A stretch of 64,000 bases of DNA. It comes from an uncultured Woeseiaceae bacterium. GTDB lineage: Bacteria; Pseudomonadota; Gammaproteobacteria; Steroidobacterales; Woeseiaceae. The notes beneath the pieces are model-generated. The model was not told the DNA's origin, made no database searches, and saw only the letters and a program-made list of their open reading frames with translations. Both the position numbers and the translations under genes were made by a program. Location of the stretch: positions 209,868-273,867 of the forward strand of contig CAMYJB010000002.1 in the NCBI GenBank assembly GCA_947258565.1. The letters are read 5' to 3'. Positions 1 to 10,657 of this stretch are shown one piece after another. Numbering within the stretch: the stretch's first letter is position 1; each line of letters begins with the position of its first letter.

Positions 1-2
1 CG

Positions 3-656
3 GAGCCGGCTCCCGAACCGCCACCGGAGCCGCAGCCAACGCGCGAGGAAATCGCGCGTGAAAGGGCACAGGCTGCGCTGATGCCGTTCGCGGAAGACCT
101 TGCCGATCTTGTCGACAAGGACCTGGTGGATTCGGTCGACGACCGGCAGTTGACGGCGTCCGTGGGACAGGCGCGACGCAGCGAGCGCTCGATGATCACG
201 TCCAAGGTGGGCGCTGCGTCGGGCGGTATCAATACCGCGAGCATGAGCCGCAATACCGGCGGCACGGGAATCGCCGCCCGAACCACTACGAAAGTGGAAA
301 GTCCCGTTGCCGGCATCGAGCAGCAGTCTGCCGGTGGCGCCCGGCGCACCGGCACCAGCGGTAAGGCCTCGCGTTCGCGCGAGGAAATCGAACTCGTGTT
401 CGACAAGAACAAGGGCGCGATCTTCGCTCTTTACAATCGCGCCCTGCGCGCCGACCCGACACTCGAAGGCAAGCTGGTCCTCCGGCTCACCATTGCGCCG
501 ACCGGCGAGGTTACGTTCTGCGAGATCGTGTCCAGCGAACTCGGTGATCCGGAGCTGGAGCGCAAGCTGGTGTTGCGCGTCAAGCAGTTCCGCTTCGAGG
601 CCAGGGACGTCGAGCCGATCACGACCACCAAGCCCATCGACTTCTTCCCGGCCTGA
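3..656 (+). CDS. AgmX/PglI C-terminal (TonB-C-like) domain protein, 5'-truncated by window edge
   Basis: Frame is open from nt 3 through the listed ORF start at 81. C-terminal GKLVLRLTIAPTGEVTFCEIVSSELGDPELERKLVLRVKQFRF is the AgmX/PglI TonB-C-like pattern; Pro-rich upstream. Confidence 0.75.
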   Translation, partial: EPAPEPPPEPQPTREEIARERAQAALMPFAEDLADLVDKDLVDSVDDRQLTASVGQARRSERSMITSKVGAASGGINTASMSRNTGGTGIAARTTTKVESPVAGIEQQSAGGARRTGTSGKASRSREEIELVFDKNKGAIFALYNRALRADPTLEGKLVLRLTIAPTGEVTFCEIVSSELGDPELERKLVLRVKQFRFEARDVEPITTTKPIDFFPA

Positions 657-727
657 TCACGCGCTCTGGCCCGGCGGCGGAAGGTTCCGTATCCTCGGGG
701 GCCCCGGGAACCCGCAAGGATCACGCC

Positions 728-1822
728 GTGTTGCGAGTACTGATCATCTGCCTGGCCGCGTTGGCGGCCGTCGTGCCGGCCCGTGCCGACGTCGCTATCG
801 ACCGTCTTATCGAGGAAGCCGGGCTCCGGGAGGGTCCGGTCGCAAGCCGTGATCTCAGGGGCTGGAGACCGCCGCAGAAGCTCATCGTGCGAGACACCGG
901 GGGCCTCGTCGCTGCGCTGCGGGAGGAATTCCCCGATGTGGTTTTCGTTGCGGCCAGGTCGGTCGATATCGCCATGGCGGAGGCGGGTAATGCCGACGCG
1001 ATCATCGGCTACTGCAGCGAGGACATCGTCACTGCGGCCGACGCGCTGGTGTGGATCCAGATATTCAGCGCGGGCGCGGAGCGCTGTCTTGCAGTCCAGG
1101 ACGTCGCGAGTGGCAGGATCCTGCTGACGAATATGCAGAAGATGGCGTCGCCCGTCATCGGCGAGCACGCCGTTGCGATGATGCTGAGCCTGACCCGAGG
1201 CCTGGTGCAGCAGGCCAAGACCATGCCGGAAGGCAGCTGGAAGCGATCGGTCGGCGACGAGATCGGCATGACGTCCGTCGACGGCAAAACGGTGCTGGTT
1301 GCCGGACTCGGCGGTATCGGCAGGGCTGCGGCCAAACGGGCTGCGGCGCTTGGTATGCGCGTGATCGCTACGCGAAACAGCGGCCGCTCGGGACCGGACT
1401 ACGTGGATTACGTCGGACTATCGGACGAACTGCTGGAGCTTGCAGGGCAGGCCGATGTGGTCATCAACGCGTTGCCTCTGACACAGGAGACGCGGGGGCT
1501 GTTCGACAAGGCATTTTTTAACGCGGTCAAACCGGGCGCGTTCTTCGTCAACGTCGCTCGCGGCGCGAGTGTCGTGACGGATGACCTCGTCGATGCGCTC
1601 GCAGACGGGCGGATCGCCGGGGCAGGGCTGGATGTGACCGACCCCGAGCCACTGCCGGCGGATCACCCGCTGTGGCGCATGCCGAACGTTATTATCACGC
1701 CGCACATTGCCTGGTACGGAAACAACAGGGAGCGGCAGCTTGCGCTGGCGCGGGAGAATATCCGGCGATTCATCGCGGGGGATCCGCTGCTGAACGTCGT
1801 GGATCCAACGCGAGGTTACTGA
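728..1822 (+). CDS. D-2-hydroxyacid dehydrogenase (NAD-binding) with apparent N-terminal signal peptide
   Basis: VLVAGLGGIGRAAAKRAAALGMRVIA Rossmann motif, NVARGASVVTDDLVDAL and PEPLPADHPLWRMPNVIITPH signatures; N-term MLRVLIICLAALAAVVPARA looks like a Sec signal. Confidence 0.85.
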   Translation: MLRVLIICLAALAAVVPARADVAIDRLIEEAGLREGPVASRDLRGWRPPQKLIVRDTGGLVAALREEFPDVVFVAARSVDIAMAEAGNADAIIGYCSEDIVTAADALVWIQIFSAGAERCLAVQDVASGRILLTNMQKMASPVIGEHAVAMMLSLTRGLVQQAKTMPEGSWKRSVGDEIGMTSVDGKTVLVAGLGGIGRAAAKRAAALGMRVIATRNSGRSGPDYVDYVGLSDELLELAGQADVVINALPLTQETRGLFDKAFFNAVKPGAFFVNVARGASVVTDDLVDALADGRIAGAGLDVTDPEPLPADHPLWRMPNVIITPHIAWYGNNRERQLALARENIRRFIAGDPLLNVVDPTRGY

Positions 1823-1834
1823 CCGCCAGGACGG

Positions 1835-2050
1835 CTAGCGGCAGAGCTTGCTGCGCCTGCGCTTGAGTTTGCGCAACCTGGCTTCGTATTTTTCGCCCTG
1901 CGAGCGGGAGTAGCCTGCGCGCATCCGCGCCTCGATTTCCCGAATCGTCTGCTTGACTTCCGCACACGCAAGCGCGCTGCAGTCGGGCTTCGCGCTGCAC
2001 GGCGCCGATAGCGCAAGCAGTGCCAGCGCAGTGATCCAGATTCTTGCCAT
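1835..2050 (-). CDS. Small exported hypothetical protein, Cys-containing, basic C-terminus
   Basis: 71 aa MARIWITALALLALSAPCSAKPDCSALACAEVKQTIREIEARMRAGYSRSQGEKYEARLRKLKRRRSKLCR with signal peptide; internal Met of a longer ORF. Confidence 0.6.
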   Translation of the reverse strand: MARIWITALALLALSAPCSAKPDCSALACAEVKQTIREIEARMRAGYSRSQGEKYEARLRKLKRRRSKLCR

Positions 2051-2085
2051 GCCGGGTTCCTCCATGCCGTTCTGTTTATACTGCG

Positions 2086-2682
2086 ATGGGCATGGAACAG
2101 CCGTCGCAGAAACAGCGCGCTTTAACGAAAAAGATGAGCAGGCAAGAGACTGGTAGCGAAGGCCTGGAGCTGTCGCAGGGTTTCCCGCCCGTAGCCCGTA
2201 AAGATGCGCGGGTTCTGGTGCTCGGCAGCCTGCCCAGCCGGGCCTCGCTGCAGGCGCGGCAATACTATGCCCATCCGCAGAACGCATTCTGGAAGATATT
2301 GCACATGATCGCCGGCAGCACGGGCAGCTATGCATCGCGATGCCGGACCCTCCGGAAGCGGGGTATCGCCGTGTGGGACGTATTGTCGGCCTCCGTACGT
2401 CCTGGCAGTCTCGACGCCGACATCGACATGGCATCCGCGGTGCCGAACGATTTCGAGCAGTTCTTCGCCGGGCACCCGGACATTCGCCTCGTGTGTTTCA
2501 ACGGCAGAAAAGCGGAACAGCTGTTCGAGCGGTATGTGCGATCTTCGTGCCGCGGCGACCGGTTCGAGTTTGCGCTGCTGCCGTCGACGAGCCCTGCGCA
2601 CGCGTCGCTGACGATTGCCGAAAAGCTCGAGATCTGGCGTGGCATAATCGAACCCGAACTCAGGAGGGAACAGGAATCATGA
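2086..2682 (+). CDS. DNA-deoxyinosine glycosylase / uracil-DNA-glycosylase superfamily
   Basis: LVLGSLPSRASLQARQYYAHPQNAFWKIL...GIAVWDVL...LLPSTSPAHASL typical of the hypoxanthine-DNA glycosylase family. Confidence 0.85.
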   Translation: MGMEQPSQKQRALTKKMSRQETGSEGLELSQGFPPVARKDARVLVLGSLPSRASLQARQYYAHPQNAFWKILHMIAGSTGSYASRCRTLRKRGIAVWDVLSASVRPGSLDADIDMASAVPNDFEQFFAGHPDIRLVCFNGRKAEQLFERYVRSSCRGDRFEFALLPSTSPAHASLTIAEKLEIWRGIIEPELRREQES

Positions 2683-3053
2683 TCGGATACGTCACGCTGG
2701 GAACGAATCGATACGATGAGGCAGCAAAATTCTATGATGAACTGTTTGCCGTGATCGGTGCCGGCCGGATACTCGAGAGCGACAGGTTCATTGCGTGGGG
2801 TACTGGTATGACTTCGCCTGCCTTGTCGGTCACCATGCCCCATAATGGCGAGCCGGCGACGGTCGGCAATGGCGTGATGGTTGCGCTGGCCATGAATTCA
2901 CCGGAAAAAGTCGATGCGATCCACGCCAAGGCACTTGAGCTCGGCGGTACGGACGAGGGCGCTCCCGGGCCGCGCGGCGAACAGTTTTATGCCGGATACT
3001 TCAGGGATCTCGACGGCAACAAGCTCAATGCGTTTTGCATGACCGGTGGCTGA
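2679..3053 (+). CDS. VOC (glyoxalase/bleomycin resistance) family protein
   Basis: MIGYVTLGTNRYDEAAKFYDELFAVIG...AGYFRDLDGNKLNAFCM; ATGA overlap with preceding stop. Confidence 0.85.
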   Translation: MIGYVTLGTNRYDEAAKFYDELFAVIGAGRILESDRFIAWGTGMTSPALSVTMPHNGEPATVGNGVMVALAMNSPEKVDAIHAKALELGGTDEGAPGPRGEQFYAGYFRDLDGNKLNAFCMTGG

Positions 3054-3079
3054 TCCGCGGGTTTCTGGCGCCAAACGGC

Positions 3080-3469
<390 letters not shown>

Positions 3470-3516
3470 CTAAGTGTACAACTGATAGCGACGGAATCGG
3501 CGCTTGCGAGGAGCCC

Positions 3517-4545
3517 ATGCCGGCGGTCATTGCACTGCTCAAGGAACCGAAAGGTTTGCTCATGAACGGTGGCGCGCTGCTATACGCTGTCGCGGGCTAC
3601 GCCGCCGGTTTTGCAGGGCTGTTTCACGGCTCGTGGATTGTGAACGGAGCGGCGACCCTGCTTCTGGCACACGCGATGACCATTGCCGCGTACCTGATTC
3701 ACGAGTGCGGACACAACCTCGTGTTTGCACGCAGCCGACACAATGCGGCTCTCGGGCGTGCGATGAGCTGGCTGTGCGGTGCAGCCTACGGCACCTACGA
3801 AGACATGCGTTACAAGCACTTTCGGCACCACGTCGACAACGACGACGTCGTCTGGTTCGAGTACGACAGGTTTTTTGCGGAGCACCCGGTGATCCTGAAG
3901 GTCGCGAGGGGTCTCGAATGGCTCTACATTCCCGCTCACGACCTCATCATGCATTTCGTGATGGTGTTTACCTCGTTCATTATCCCGCAGCGCCATAACC
4001 AGCGGCGCCGCAACGTCACGGTTATCCTGATTCGGGGCGGCATCTTCGCCGCGTTGCTGCTACTCGTGCCGAAGGTGGCGGTCCTTTATCTGGTCGCCTA
4101 CCTGATCATGATGCACGTGCTGCGATTCATGGATATGCTGCAGCACGATTACCCGTATAGCCCCACCTTATTCGACTACGTCGAGCCACCTCACAAGGGC
4201 GACGGCGACTGGGAGCAGGAGCATACCTTCAGCAACCCGGTCTCGCTGACGTATCCGAAACTCAACTGGCTGACGCTCAACTTCGGGTATCACAATGCGC
4301 ATCACGCGGATATGAGCGTGCCCTGGTACCGCCTGCCGGCACTGCACCGCGAGCTTACGGGCGATGATCCGGCGCGAGTGATCCCGTTCCGGTCCCAGCT
4401 CAAGCTGTACCATCGAAACCGGCTGTTGCGGGTCCATAACCCGCAGCCGTCTGACTACCCGAAGGGCGATGGGTACCTGCGTCTTGCACGTGCGGGCGAA
4501 GGTCCCATAGGCGGCAATGCCGCATCCTTTCTTACTTCTTTCTGA
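3517..4545 (+). CDS. Fatty acid desaturase family protein
   Basis: His boxes HECGH, HFRHH, HNAHH in a multi-TM protein. Confidence 0.88.
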   Translation: MPAVIALLKEPKGLLMNGGALLYAVAGYAAGFAGLFHGSWIVNGAATLLLAHAMTIAAYLIHECGHNLVFARSRHNAALGRAMSWLCGAAYGTYEDMRYKHFRHHVDNDDVVWFEYDRFFAEHPVILKVARGLEWLYIPAHDLIMHFVMVFTSFIIPQRHNQRRRNVTVILIRGGIFAALLLLVPKVAVLYLVAYLIMMHVLRFMDMLQHDYPYSPTLFDYVEPPHKGDGDWEQEHTFSNPVSLTYPKLNWLTLNFGYHNAHHADMSVPWYRLPALHRELTGDDPARVIPFRSQLKLYHRNRLLRVHNPQPSDYPKGDGYLRLARAGEGPIGGNAASFLTSF

Positions 4546-4557
4546 CGCGAAAAACTT

Positions 4558-4929
4558 ATGAGTGAGCAAACAGGCAGGATCGGCTGGGTCGATATCACGG
4601 TGGACGACGCGGCGGCGCTGCGCGACTTCTATGCCGACGTCGTCGGCTTGCGCCCCGAGGCGGTCAGCATGGGTGACTACGACGATTTCAACATGACGAT
4701 ACCGGGCAGTGGCGAGCCGGTTTGCGGCGTGTGCCACGCGTTGGGTGGCAACAGGGATCTGCCTGGCGGCTGGCTGGTTTATTTCGTCGTCGATGACGTC
4801 GATGCGAGTGCGGCAGCATGTGCCGAGAAGGGCGGCAAAGTCGTCGTCACACCGCGCGGACTGGCCGCGGGGCGATTCTGTGTCATCGAGGATCCCAGCG
4901 GGGCCACCGCGGCGCTCTACCAGGCCTGA
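4558..4929 (+). CDS. VOC family protein
   Basis: GWVDITVDDAAALRDFYADVVGL...FCVIEDPSGATAALYQA. Confidence 0.85.
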   Translation: MSEQTGRIGWVDITVDDAAALRDFYADVVGLRPEAVSMGDYDDFNMTIPGSGEPVCGVCHALGGNRDLPGGWLVYFVVDDVDASAAACAEKGGKVVVTPRGLAAGRFCVIEDPSGATAALYQA

Positions 4930-4944
4930 CGCAGGATCCGGATC

Positions 4945-5730
4945 TTGAAATCGAGGTTCGAATCGAGCGAATGGCTGGCGGCAATCGCGCGGCTTGTGCA
5001 GAGCGACGATGTCGACTCTGCCGCTGCTGCGCTGGCAGACGCGATCGATGTCGCCGTCGAACACGAAGGCACCTGCCTGCTCGCGTTTCATCGCGACGCG
5101 CCGCCCGAGGTGTTCCATCACACGCTCGAACCGGCAGGGCGCCGGCACTATGTCGATCGCTACGTGGCGGGTCCGTACCTGCTCGATCCGTTGTACCTGC
5201 TCGCCCTCAGTGATGAGAAACCCGGCGTGTGCCGTTTCCGGGACGAATCGCCGGACCGGTTCCGGTCGAGCGAATACTACCGGCAGTACTGCGAGCGCAC
5301 GCACCTCAGGGACGAGATGGATTTCCTCGTGGACGTCTCCGGGAACAGTACGCTGGTGCTCGTCGTCGGCCGGCGGACGCGGCGCTTCACGAAAGCCGAA
5401 CTGCAACGGCTGAGGCTCGTCGAGCCGCTCGTGCACGCGGCCATGCAAAGCATCTGGCGGCGCAGTTCCGCGAGTACCCGACGGCAGGACCAGGGCGATA
5501 GCCTGCACCAGCGCCTCACGCGATGCTTCGAGAATTTCGGGGAAGGACTGCTGACGGAGCGGGAACGCCAGATCACGCAGCTGCTGTTGCGGGGTCACTC
5601 TACGAAATCGGTTGCGCGGGAACTTGGCATCGCGCCCGGCACTGTGATGGTTCACAAGCGCAACCTGTTCGCCAAGCTGGGCATAACGTCGCAGTACGAA
5701 TTGTTTTCCCTCTTTATCGACGCGCTGTAG
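4945..5730 (+). CDS. LuxR-family transcriptional regulator
   Basis: C-terminal HTH LTERERQITQLLLRGHSTKSVARELGIAPGTVMVHKRNLFAKLGITSQYELFSLF. Confidence 0.9.
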   Translation: MKSRFESSEWLAAIARLVQSDDVDSAAAALADAIDVAVEHEGTCLLAFHRDAPPEVFHHTLEPAGRRHYVDRYVAGPYLLDPLYLLALSDEKPGVCRFRDESPDRFRSSEYYRQYCERTHLRDEMDFLVDVSGNSTLVLVVGRRTRRFTKAELQRLRLVEPLVHAAMQSIWRRSSASTRRQDQGDSLHQRLTRCFENFGEGLLTERERQITQLLLRGHSTKSVARELGIAPGTVMVHKRNLFAKLGITSQYELFSLFIDAL

Positions 5731-5819
5731 CGGCCTACCGCGAGCATGGTATTCAGCTACCCCGCCGAATCCCGCACACTGGTGCTCCAAGTAATTGATT
5801 TAATTCAGGAGTAATCCAG

Positions 5820-6980
5820 ATGTTCGATTTTGACTTCGGCCTCGGCGAGGACATCGATCTGCTGCGCGAATCCGTTGCGGCCTTCGCGGCCGACCGGGTT
5901 GCACCGCGCGCGGCCGAGATCGACGAGACTAACGAGTTTCCCCGCGATCTTTGGCCGGAACTCGGTGAACTGGGATTGCTCGGTATCACGGTTGAAGAGG
6001 AATATGGCGGCTCGGCGCTCGGCTACCTCGCGCACGTGGTCGCAATGGAGGAAATCAGCCGCGCATCGGCATCCGTGGGCCTGTCCTACGGCGCGCACTC
6101 GAATCTCTGCGTCAACCAGCTGCGTCGCTGGGGCACCGACGAGCAGCGCCTGCGCTTCCTGCCGAAGCTGGTGTCCGGCGAGCATCTCGGTGCGCTCGCG
6201 ATGACCGAGACCGGGGCGGGCTCCGACGTTATGAGCATGCGCACCACGGCCGTCAGAGATGGCGACGAGTACGTGCTTAACGGCTCCAAGATGTGGATCA
6301 CGAACGCGCCCGAATCGGACATCATGATCGTGTATGCAGTCACGGACCCGCATGCCGGAAGTCGCGGCCTCAGCGCGTTCGTCGTCGAGCGCGGCACGCC
6401 GGGATTCTCGACGCCGCAGAAGCTCGACAAGCTCGGCATGCGGGGTTCGGACACGAGCGAGGTCCTGATGGAAGACTGCCGCGTCCCGGTGAGCAATCGG
6501 CTCGCAGAGGAGGGCAAGGGCGCCGGCATACTGATGAGCGGCCTCGATTATGAGCGCGTCGTGCTGGCTGGGGGTTCCCTGGGCATCATGCGGGCCTGCA
6601 TGGACCTCGTCATGCCCTACGTGCACGATCGCAAGCAGTTCGGCCGGCCGATCGGGGAATTCCAGCTGATGCAAGGCAAGATGGCGGACATGTACACGAC
6701 GATGAACAGTTGCCGCGCCTACGTGTATGCCGTCGCGGCGGCGTGTGATCGTGAGCAGACTACCCGTTTCGACGCCGCAGGATGTATTCTCGTCGCTGCG
6801 GAGAAGGCGACCTGGATGGCAGGGCACGCGATACAGGCGCTCGGCGGCAACGGCTATATCAATGAATATCCCGCGGGCCGCCTGTTACGCGACGCCAAGC
6901 TCTATGAGATCGGCGCCGGCACCAGCGAAATACGCCGAATGCTCATCGGTCGCGAGCTCTTTGAAGCCACCGGCGCGTAA
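5820..6980 (+). CDS. liuA: Isovaleryl-CoA dehydrogenase-type acyl-CoA dehydrogenase
   Basis: 386 aa; [71 protein letters not shown]. Confidence 0.88.
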   Translation: MFDFDFGLGEDIDLLRESVAAFAADRVAPRAAEIDETNEFPRDLWPELGELGLLGITVEEEYGGSALGYLAHVVAMEEISRASASVGLSYGAHSNLCVNQLRRWGTDEQRLRFLPKLVSGEHLGALAMTETGAGSDVMSMRTTAVRDGDEYVLNGSKMWITNAPESDIMIVYAVTDPHAGSRGLSAFVVERGTPGFSTPQKLDKLGMRGSDTSEVLMEDCRVPVSNRLAEEGKGAGILMSGLDYERVVLAGGSLGIMRACMDLVMPYVHDRKQFGRPIGEFQLMQGKMADMYTTMNSCRAYVYAVAAACDREQTTRFDAAGCILVAAEKATWMAGHAIQALGGNGYINEYPAGRLLRDAKLYEIGAGTSEIRRMLIGRELFEATGA

Positions 6981-7012
6981 GCGGACACTTTTGACGGATC
7001 CCGGGACAGCAG

Positions 7013-8623
7013 ATGCCCCTGATTAAATCCAAGGTCGATCGCAATTCCGACGACTTTGCCGCCAACCTCGCGGTGAACCAAACGCTTGCCCGGGACCTGG
7101 GGGAGCTGAGTGCGCAGGTGATGCAGGGCGGCAGCGAGCGATCCAGGGAGCGGCACGTGTTGCGCGGCAAGCTCCTGCCCCGGGACCGGATTCGCACGTT
7201 CCTCGATGACGACTCGCCGTTCCTCGAAATCGGCCAGCTTGCGGCATGGCAGGTTTACGAGGACGAGGTGCCCGCGGCCGGCATCATATGCGGGATCGGC
7301 AGGGTGCACGGCATCGAATGCATGGTCATTGCCAACGATGCCACTGTAAAAGGTGGCACATATTATCCCCTGACCGTGAAGAAGCACCTGCGGGCACAGG
7401 AAGTCGCAGAGCAGAATCACCTGCCGTGTATCTATCTTGTCGATTCGGGCGGCGCGTTCCTGCCGCGGCAGGACGAGGTGTTCCCGGACCGCGATCATTT
7501 CGGCCGGATCTTTTACAATCAGGCGCGCCTGTCGGCGCGCGGGATTCCGCAGATCGCGGCCGTGCTCGGCTCGTGCACGGCTGGCGGCGCTTACGTGCCC
7601 GCTATGTGCGACGAGGCGATCATCGTGCGCAACCAGGGCACGATCTTTCTCGGCGGACCGCCGCTCGTCAAGGCGGCTACCGGCGAGGTCGTCGATGCTG
7701 AATCACTCGGCGGCGGCAGCGTGCATTCCCGGATATCGGGCGTGACCGATCATCTCGCGGACAACGACGAGCACGCGCTGTCGATCGCTCGCGAGATCGT
7801 GGCAAACCTGAACCATGAAAAACAGGTATCGCTGGCTTTGCGAGAGTCCCGGGACCCCGCGTACCCGGCTGAGGATATATACGGCATCGTGTCGCGCGAA
7901 TACCGCTTCCCGTATGACGTGCGCGAAGTGATCGCGAGAATCGTTGACGGCTCGGAGTTTCACGAATTCAAGAAGCTCTATGGTTCCACGCTGGTCTGCG
8001 GCTTTGCGCATCTCGATGGTTACCCGATCGGAATCATCGCCAATAACGGCATCCTGTTCATGGAATCGGCACAGAAGGGCGCGCACTTCATCCAGCTCTG
8101 CAACCGCCGCGGTATTCCGCTCCTGTTTCTGCAGAACATAACGGGATTCATGGTCGGCAAGCGCGTAGAGCACGCGGGTATCGCCAAGGAAGGCGCGAAG
8201 ATGGTCAACGCGGTGGCGACGGCGACCGTGCCGAAGTTCACGGTGGTTATCGGTGGCTCTTTCGGTGCCGGCAACTATGCCATGTGCGGCCGCGCTTACG
8301 GCCCGCGCATGTTGTGGATGTGGCCGAACGCGCGGATATCGGTCATGGGGGGTGAGCAGGCGGCGCTGGTCTTGTCGACCGTAAAACGTGATGGACTGGA
8401 GACTCGCGGCGAGGACTGGCCGGAAAAGGAGCAATCCGAATTCGAGAACCGCATTCGTGAGCAATACGACAAACAGGGGCACCCGTATTACTCCAGCGCC
8501 CGGCTTTGGGACGATGGCGTTATCGATCCGGTCGATACCCGGTCGGTGCTGGCATTTGCGCTGGCTGCGGCGATGAACCGGCCGCGCGATCCCGAAACGC
8601 CGTTCGGCGTGTTCCGCATGTAG
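7013..8623 (+). CDS. liuB: Acyl-CoA carboxylase carboxyltransferase (beta) subunit, methylcrotonyl-CoA carboxylase-like
   Basis: 536 aa; [103 protein letters not shown]. Confidence 0.88.
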   Translation: MPLIKSKVDRNSDDFAANLAVNQTLARDLGELSAQVMQGGSERSRERHVLRGKLLPRDRIRTFLDDDSPFLEIGQLAAWQVYEDEVPAAGIICGIGRVHGIECMVIANDATVKGGTYYPLTVKKHLRAQEVAEQNHLPCIYLVDSGGAFLPRQDEVFPDRDHFGRIFYNQARLSARGIPQIAAVLGSCTAGGAYVPAMCDEAIIVRNQGTIFLGGPPLVKAATGEVVDAESLGGGSVHSRISGVTDHLADNDEHALSIAREIVANLNHEKQVSLALRESRDPAYPAEDIYGIVSREYRFPYDVREVIARIVDGSEFHEFKKLYGSTLVCGFAHLDGYPIGIIANNGILFMESAQKGAHFIQLCNRRGIPLLFLQNITGFMVGKRVEHAGIAKEGAKMVNAVATATVPKFTVVIGGSFGAGNYAMCGRAYGPRMLWMWPNARISVMGGEQAALVLSTVKRDGLETRGEDWPEKEQSEFENRIREQYDKQGHPYYSSARLWDDGVIDPVDTRSVLAFALAAAMNRPRDPETPFGVFRM

Positions 8624-8630
8624 CCTCGCC

Positions 8631-9698
8631 ATGACGTCGAGACAGCGGCAAAATTCAGGCACCGCGGCGGTCCGGGAATCATTGCGTTTCGACGAAGACC
8701 GGCTCAGCGATTACATGACCTCGCATGTCGAGGGATTCCACGGGCCGCTGCAGGTGCGCCAATTCCGGGGTGGGCAGTCCAACCCGACCTATCTGCTGCA
8801 GGCGGATAGCGGGCGCTATGTGTTGCGTCGCAAGCCGCCCGGCAATTTGCTCAAATCGGCGCATGCGGTCGACCGCGAATTCCGGGTTATCAGTGCGCTC
8901 TACGGCGCCGATTTTCCCGTGCCGCGGCCGTATGTGTTGTGTGAGGACGACGTCATTGTCGGCACGGCGTTCTACATCATGGAATACGTCGAGGGGCGCA
9001 TATTCTGGGAACTGGACTTGCCCGGCCTGGAACCCGACGAGCGGGCGGCGATCTACGACAGCGTCAATGACACGATCGCGAAACTGCACAGTTTCGATTA
9101 TGCCGCGCTGGGGCTGGGCGATTTCGGCAAGCCCGGCAACTATTTTGCGCGTCAGATTTCGCGTTGGAGCGGCCAGTACCGCGCCTCTGAAACCCGGACC
9201 ATAGAGGCCATGGATCGCCTCATGGACTGGCTGCCGGCGCATATTCCCGAAGACGACTCGGCCAGTGTCGTGCACGGCGACTTTCGCCTGGACAACATGA
9301 TCATCGATGCCAACGAACCCCGCGTGATCGCCGTCCTCGACTGGGAATTGTCCACGATCGGGCATCCGCTGGCTGACTTTACCTACCACCTGATGTCCTG
9401 GCAGATGCCCGAGATCGGTCTCGGCTCCGCCGGGCTTCGCGACAGGGACCTCGCGGCTCTCGGCATCCCTTCGGAAGACGAGTACGCGCGGCGCTACTGC
9501 GACCGGACCGGCCGTCACGCAGGAATCGCCGATCGTGCGTTCTATTCGGCCTTCAATTTCTTCCGGCTGGCGGCGATCCTGCAGGGCATCGCGGGACGCG
9601 TGCGCGATGGTACCGCGGCCAGCGCCCACGCCGGACAGGCGGAGAGTGCCGTCGGCCCTCTTGCCGCTCTTGGCTGGGAGTTCGCCTCGCGGGCCTGA
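8631..9698 (+). CDS. Phosphotransferase family protein (ACAD10/11 N-terminal kinase-like, APH fold)
   Basis: FRGGQSNPTYLL, YVLRRKPPG, SVVHGDFRLDNMIID, VIAVLDWELSTIGHPLADFTYHLM. Confidence 0.88.
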   Translation: MTSRQRQNSGTAAVRESLRFDEDRLSDYMTSHVEGFHGPLQVRQFRGGQSNPTYLLQADSGRYVLRRKPPGNLLKSAHAVDREFRVISALYGADFPVPRPYVLCEDDVIVGTAFYIMEYVEGRIFWELDLPGLEPDERAAIYDSVNDTIAKLHSFDYAALGLGDFGKPGNYFARQISRWSGQYRASETRTIEAMDRLMDWLPAHIPEDDSASVVHGDFRLDNMIIDANEPRVIAVLDWELSTIGHPLADFTYHLMSWQMPEIGLGSAGLRDRDLAALGIPSEDEYARRYCDRTGRHAGIADRAFYSAFNFFRLAAILQGIAGRVRDGTAASAHAGQAESAVGPLAALGWEFASRA

Positions 9699-9771
9699 TT
9701 GATACTCCTCGTAGTCTGCCACTACACTACGCGATCGACCGTTGCCCGAAAGCTTTCGGACCTGGGGAATA

Positions 9772-10629
9772 ATGGCGCTAAATTACGATGATCTGATGGC
9801 GACGTCCGTCGTTGACCTGCCGCATAGCTACGGCGACACGGAGAGCTTGCTGTATGCGATCAGCATCGGGTTGGGCCGAAATGCCGTGAACCCGGACGAG
9901 CTTCCCTACGTTTACGAGCAGGGCGAGCCAATGCGAACCGTGCCTTCGATGGCTTCCATGCTGGTGCCCGATATGTCGCCTCCTGACCTCGGCTGGGATT
10001 TCAGCCAGGTGCTGCACATCGAGCAGAGGCTGGAGCTCTACCGCCCGCTACCCGTCGCGGCCGACTTGCTGATTAACAAGAAGATTGCTGCGGCCTACGA
10101 CCACGGTCCCAAACGGGGGGCGCTCGTGCTCTTCGAAGCGGAAGCAAGGCTGGCAAATGACGACACCGCCCTGTTCAAGATTGGCAACACCATCATGGCG
10201 CGTGGGGACGGTGGTTTCGGCGCTCCGAGAGGCATGGGTCCGCCGGCGCATCGCCCGCCCCGACGCGAACCCGACCTGAGCTGCCACCTCGAGACGCGCA
10301 GCGACCAGGCGCTGCTTTACAGGCTCAATGGCGACCGCAATCCGTTGCACGCGGATCCGTCGCTCGCGAGGCGCGTAGGCTACCCGGTGCCGATACTTCA
10401 CGGTCTCTGCACCTACGGCGTGGCCTGCCACGCGATCCTCAAAACGATCTGTGCATACGACTATACGCTGATCACGGGGTTCGACGCGCGATTCTCGGCA
10501 CCGGTGCTGCCGGGTGACACGATCACCACGGACATGTGGCAGGATGGAAACATCGTGTCTTTCCAGTGCAGCGTGAAAGAGCGCGACAGCGTCGTGCTCA
10601 AGAACGGCAAATGCACGTTGGCCGGATAG
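9772..10629 (+). CDS. MaoC-like double hot-dog dehydratase (2-enoyl-CoA hydratase)
   Basis: YRLNGDRNPLHADPSLARRVGYPVPILHGLCTYGVACHAIL is the hydratase 2 motif; N-terminal second hot-dog domain. Confidence 0.85.
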   Translation: MALNYDDLMATSVVDLPHSYGDTESLLYAISIGLGRNAVNPDELPYVYEQGEPMRTVPSMASMLVPDMSPPDLGWDFSQVLHIEQRLELYRPLPVAADLLINKKIAAAYDHGPKRGALVLFEAEARLANDDTALFKIGNTIMARGDGGFGAPRGMGPPAHRPPRREPDLSCHLETRSDQALLYRLNGDRNPLHADPSLARRVGYPVPILHGLCTYGVACHAILKTICAYDYTLITGFDARFSAPVLPGDTITTDMWQDGNIVSFQCSVKERDSVVLKNGKCTLAG

Positions 10630-10657
10630 GACGGGACGCTATGCGAGGGACACACGG

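Noticed and set aside
4168-5790. 540-aa minus-strand ORF
   Set aside because: Fully antisense to the well-supported VOC and LuxR genes and the end of the desaturase; low-complexity R/P/A-rich translation typical of high-GC spurious frames.
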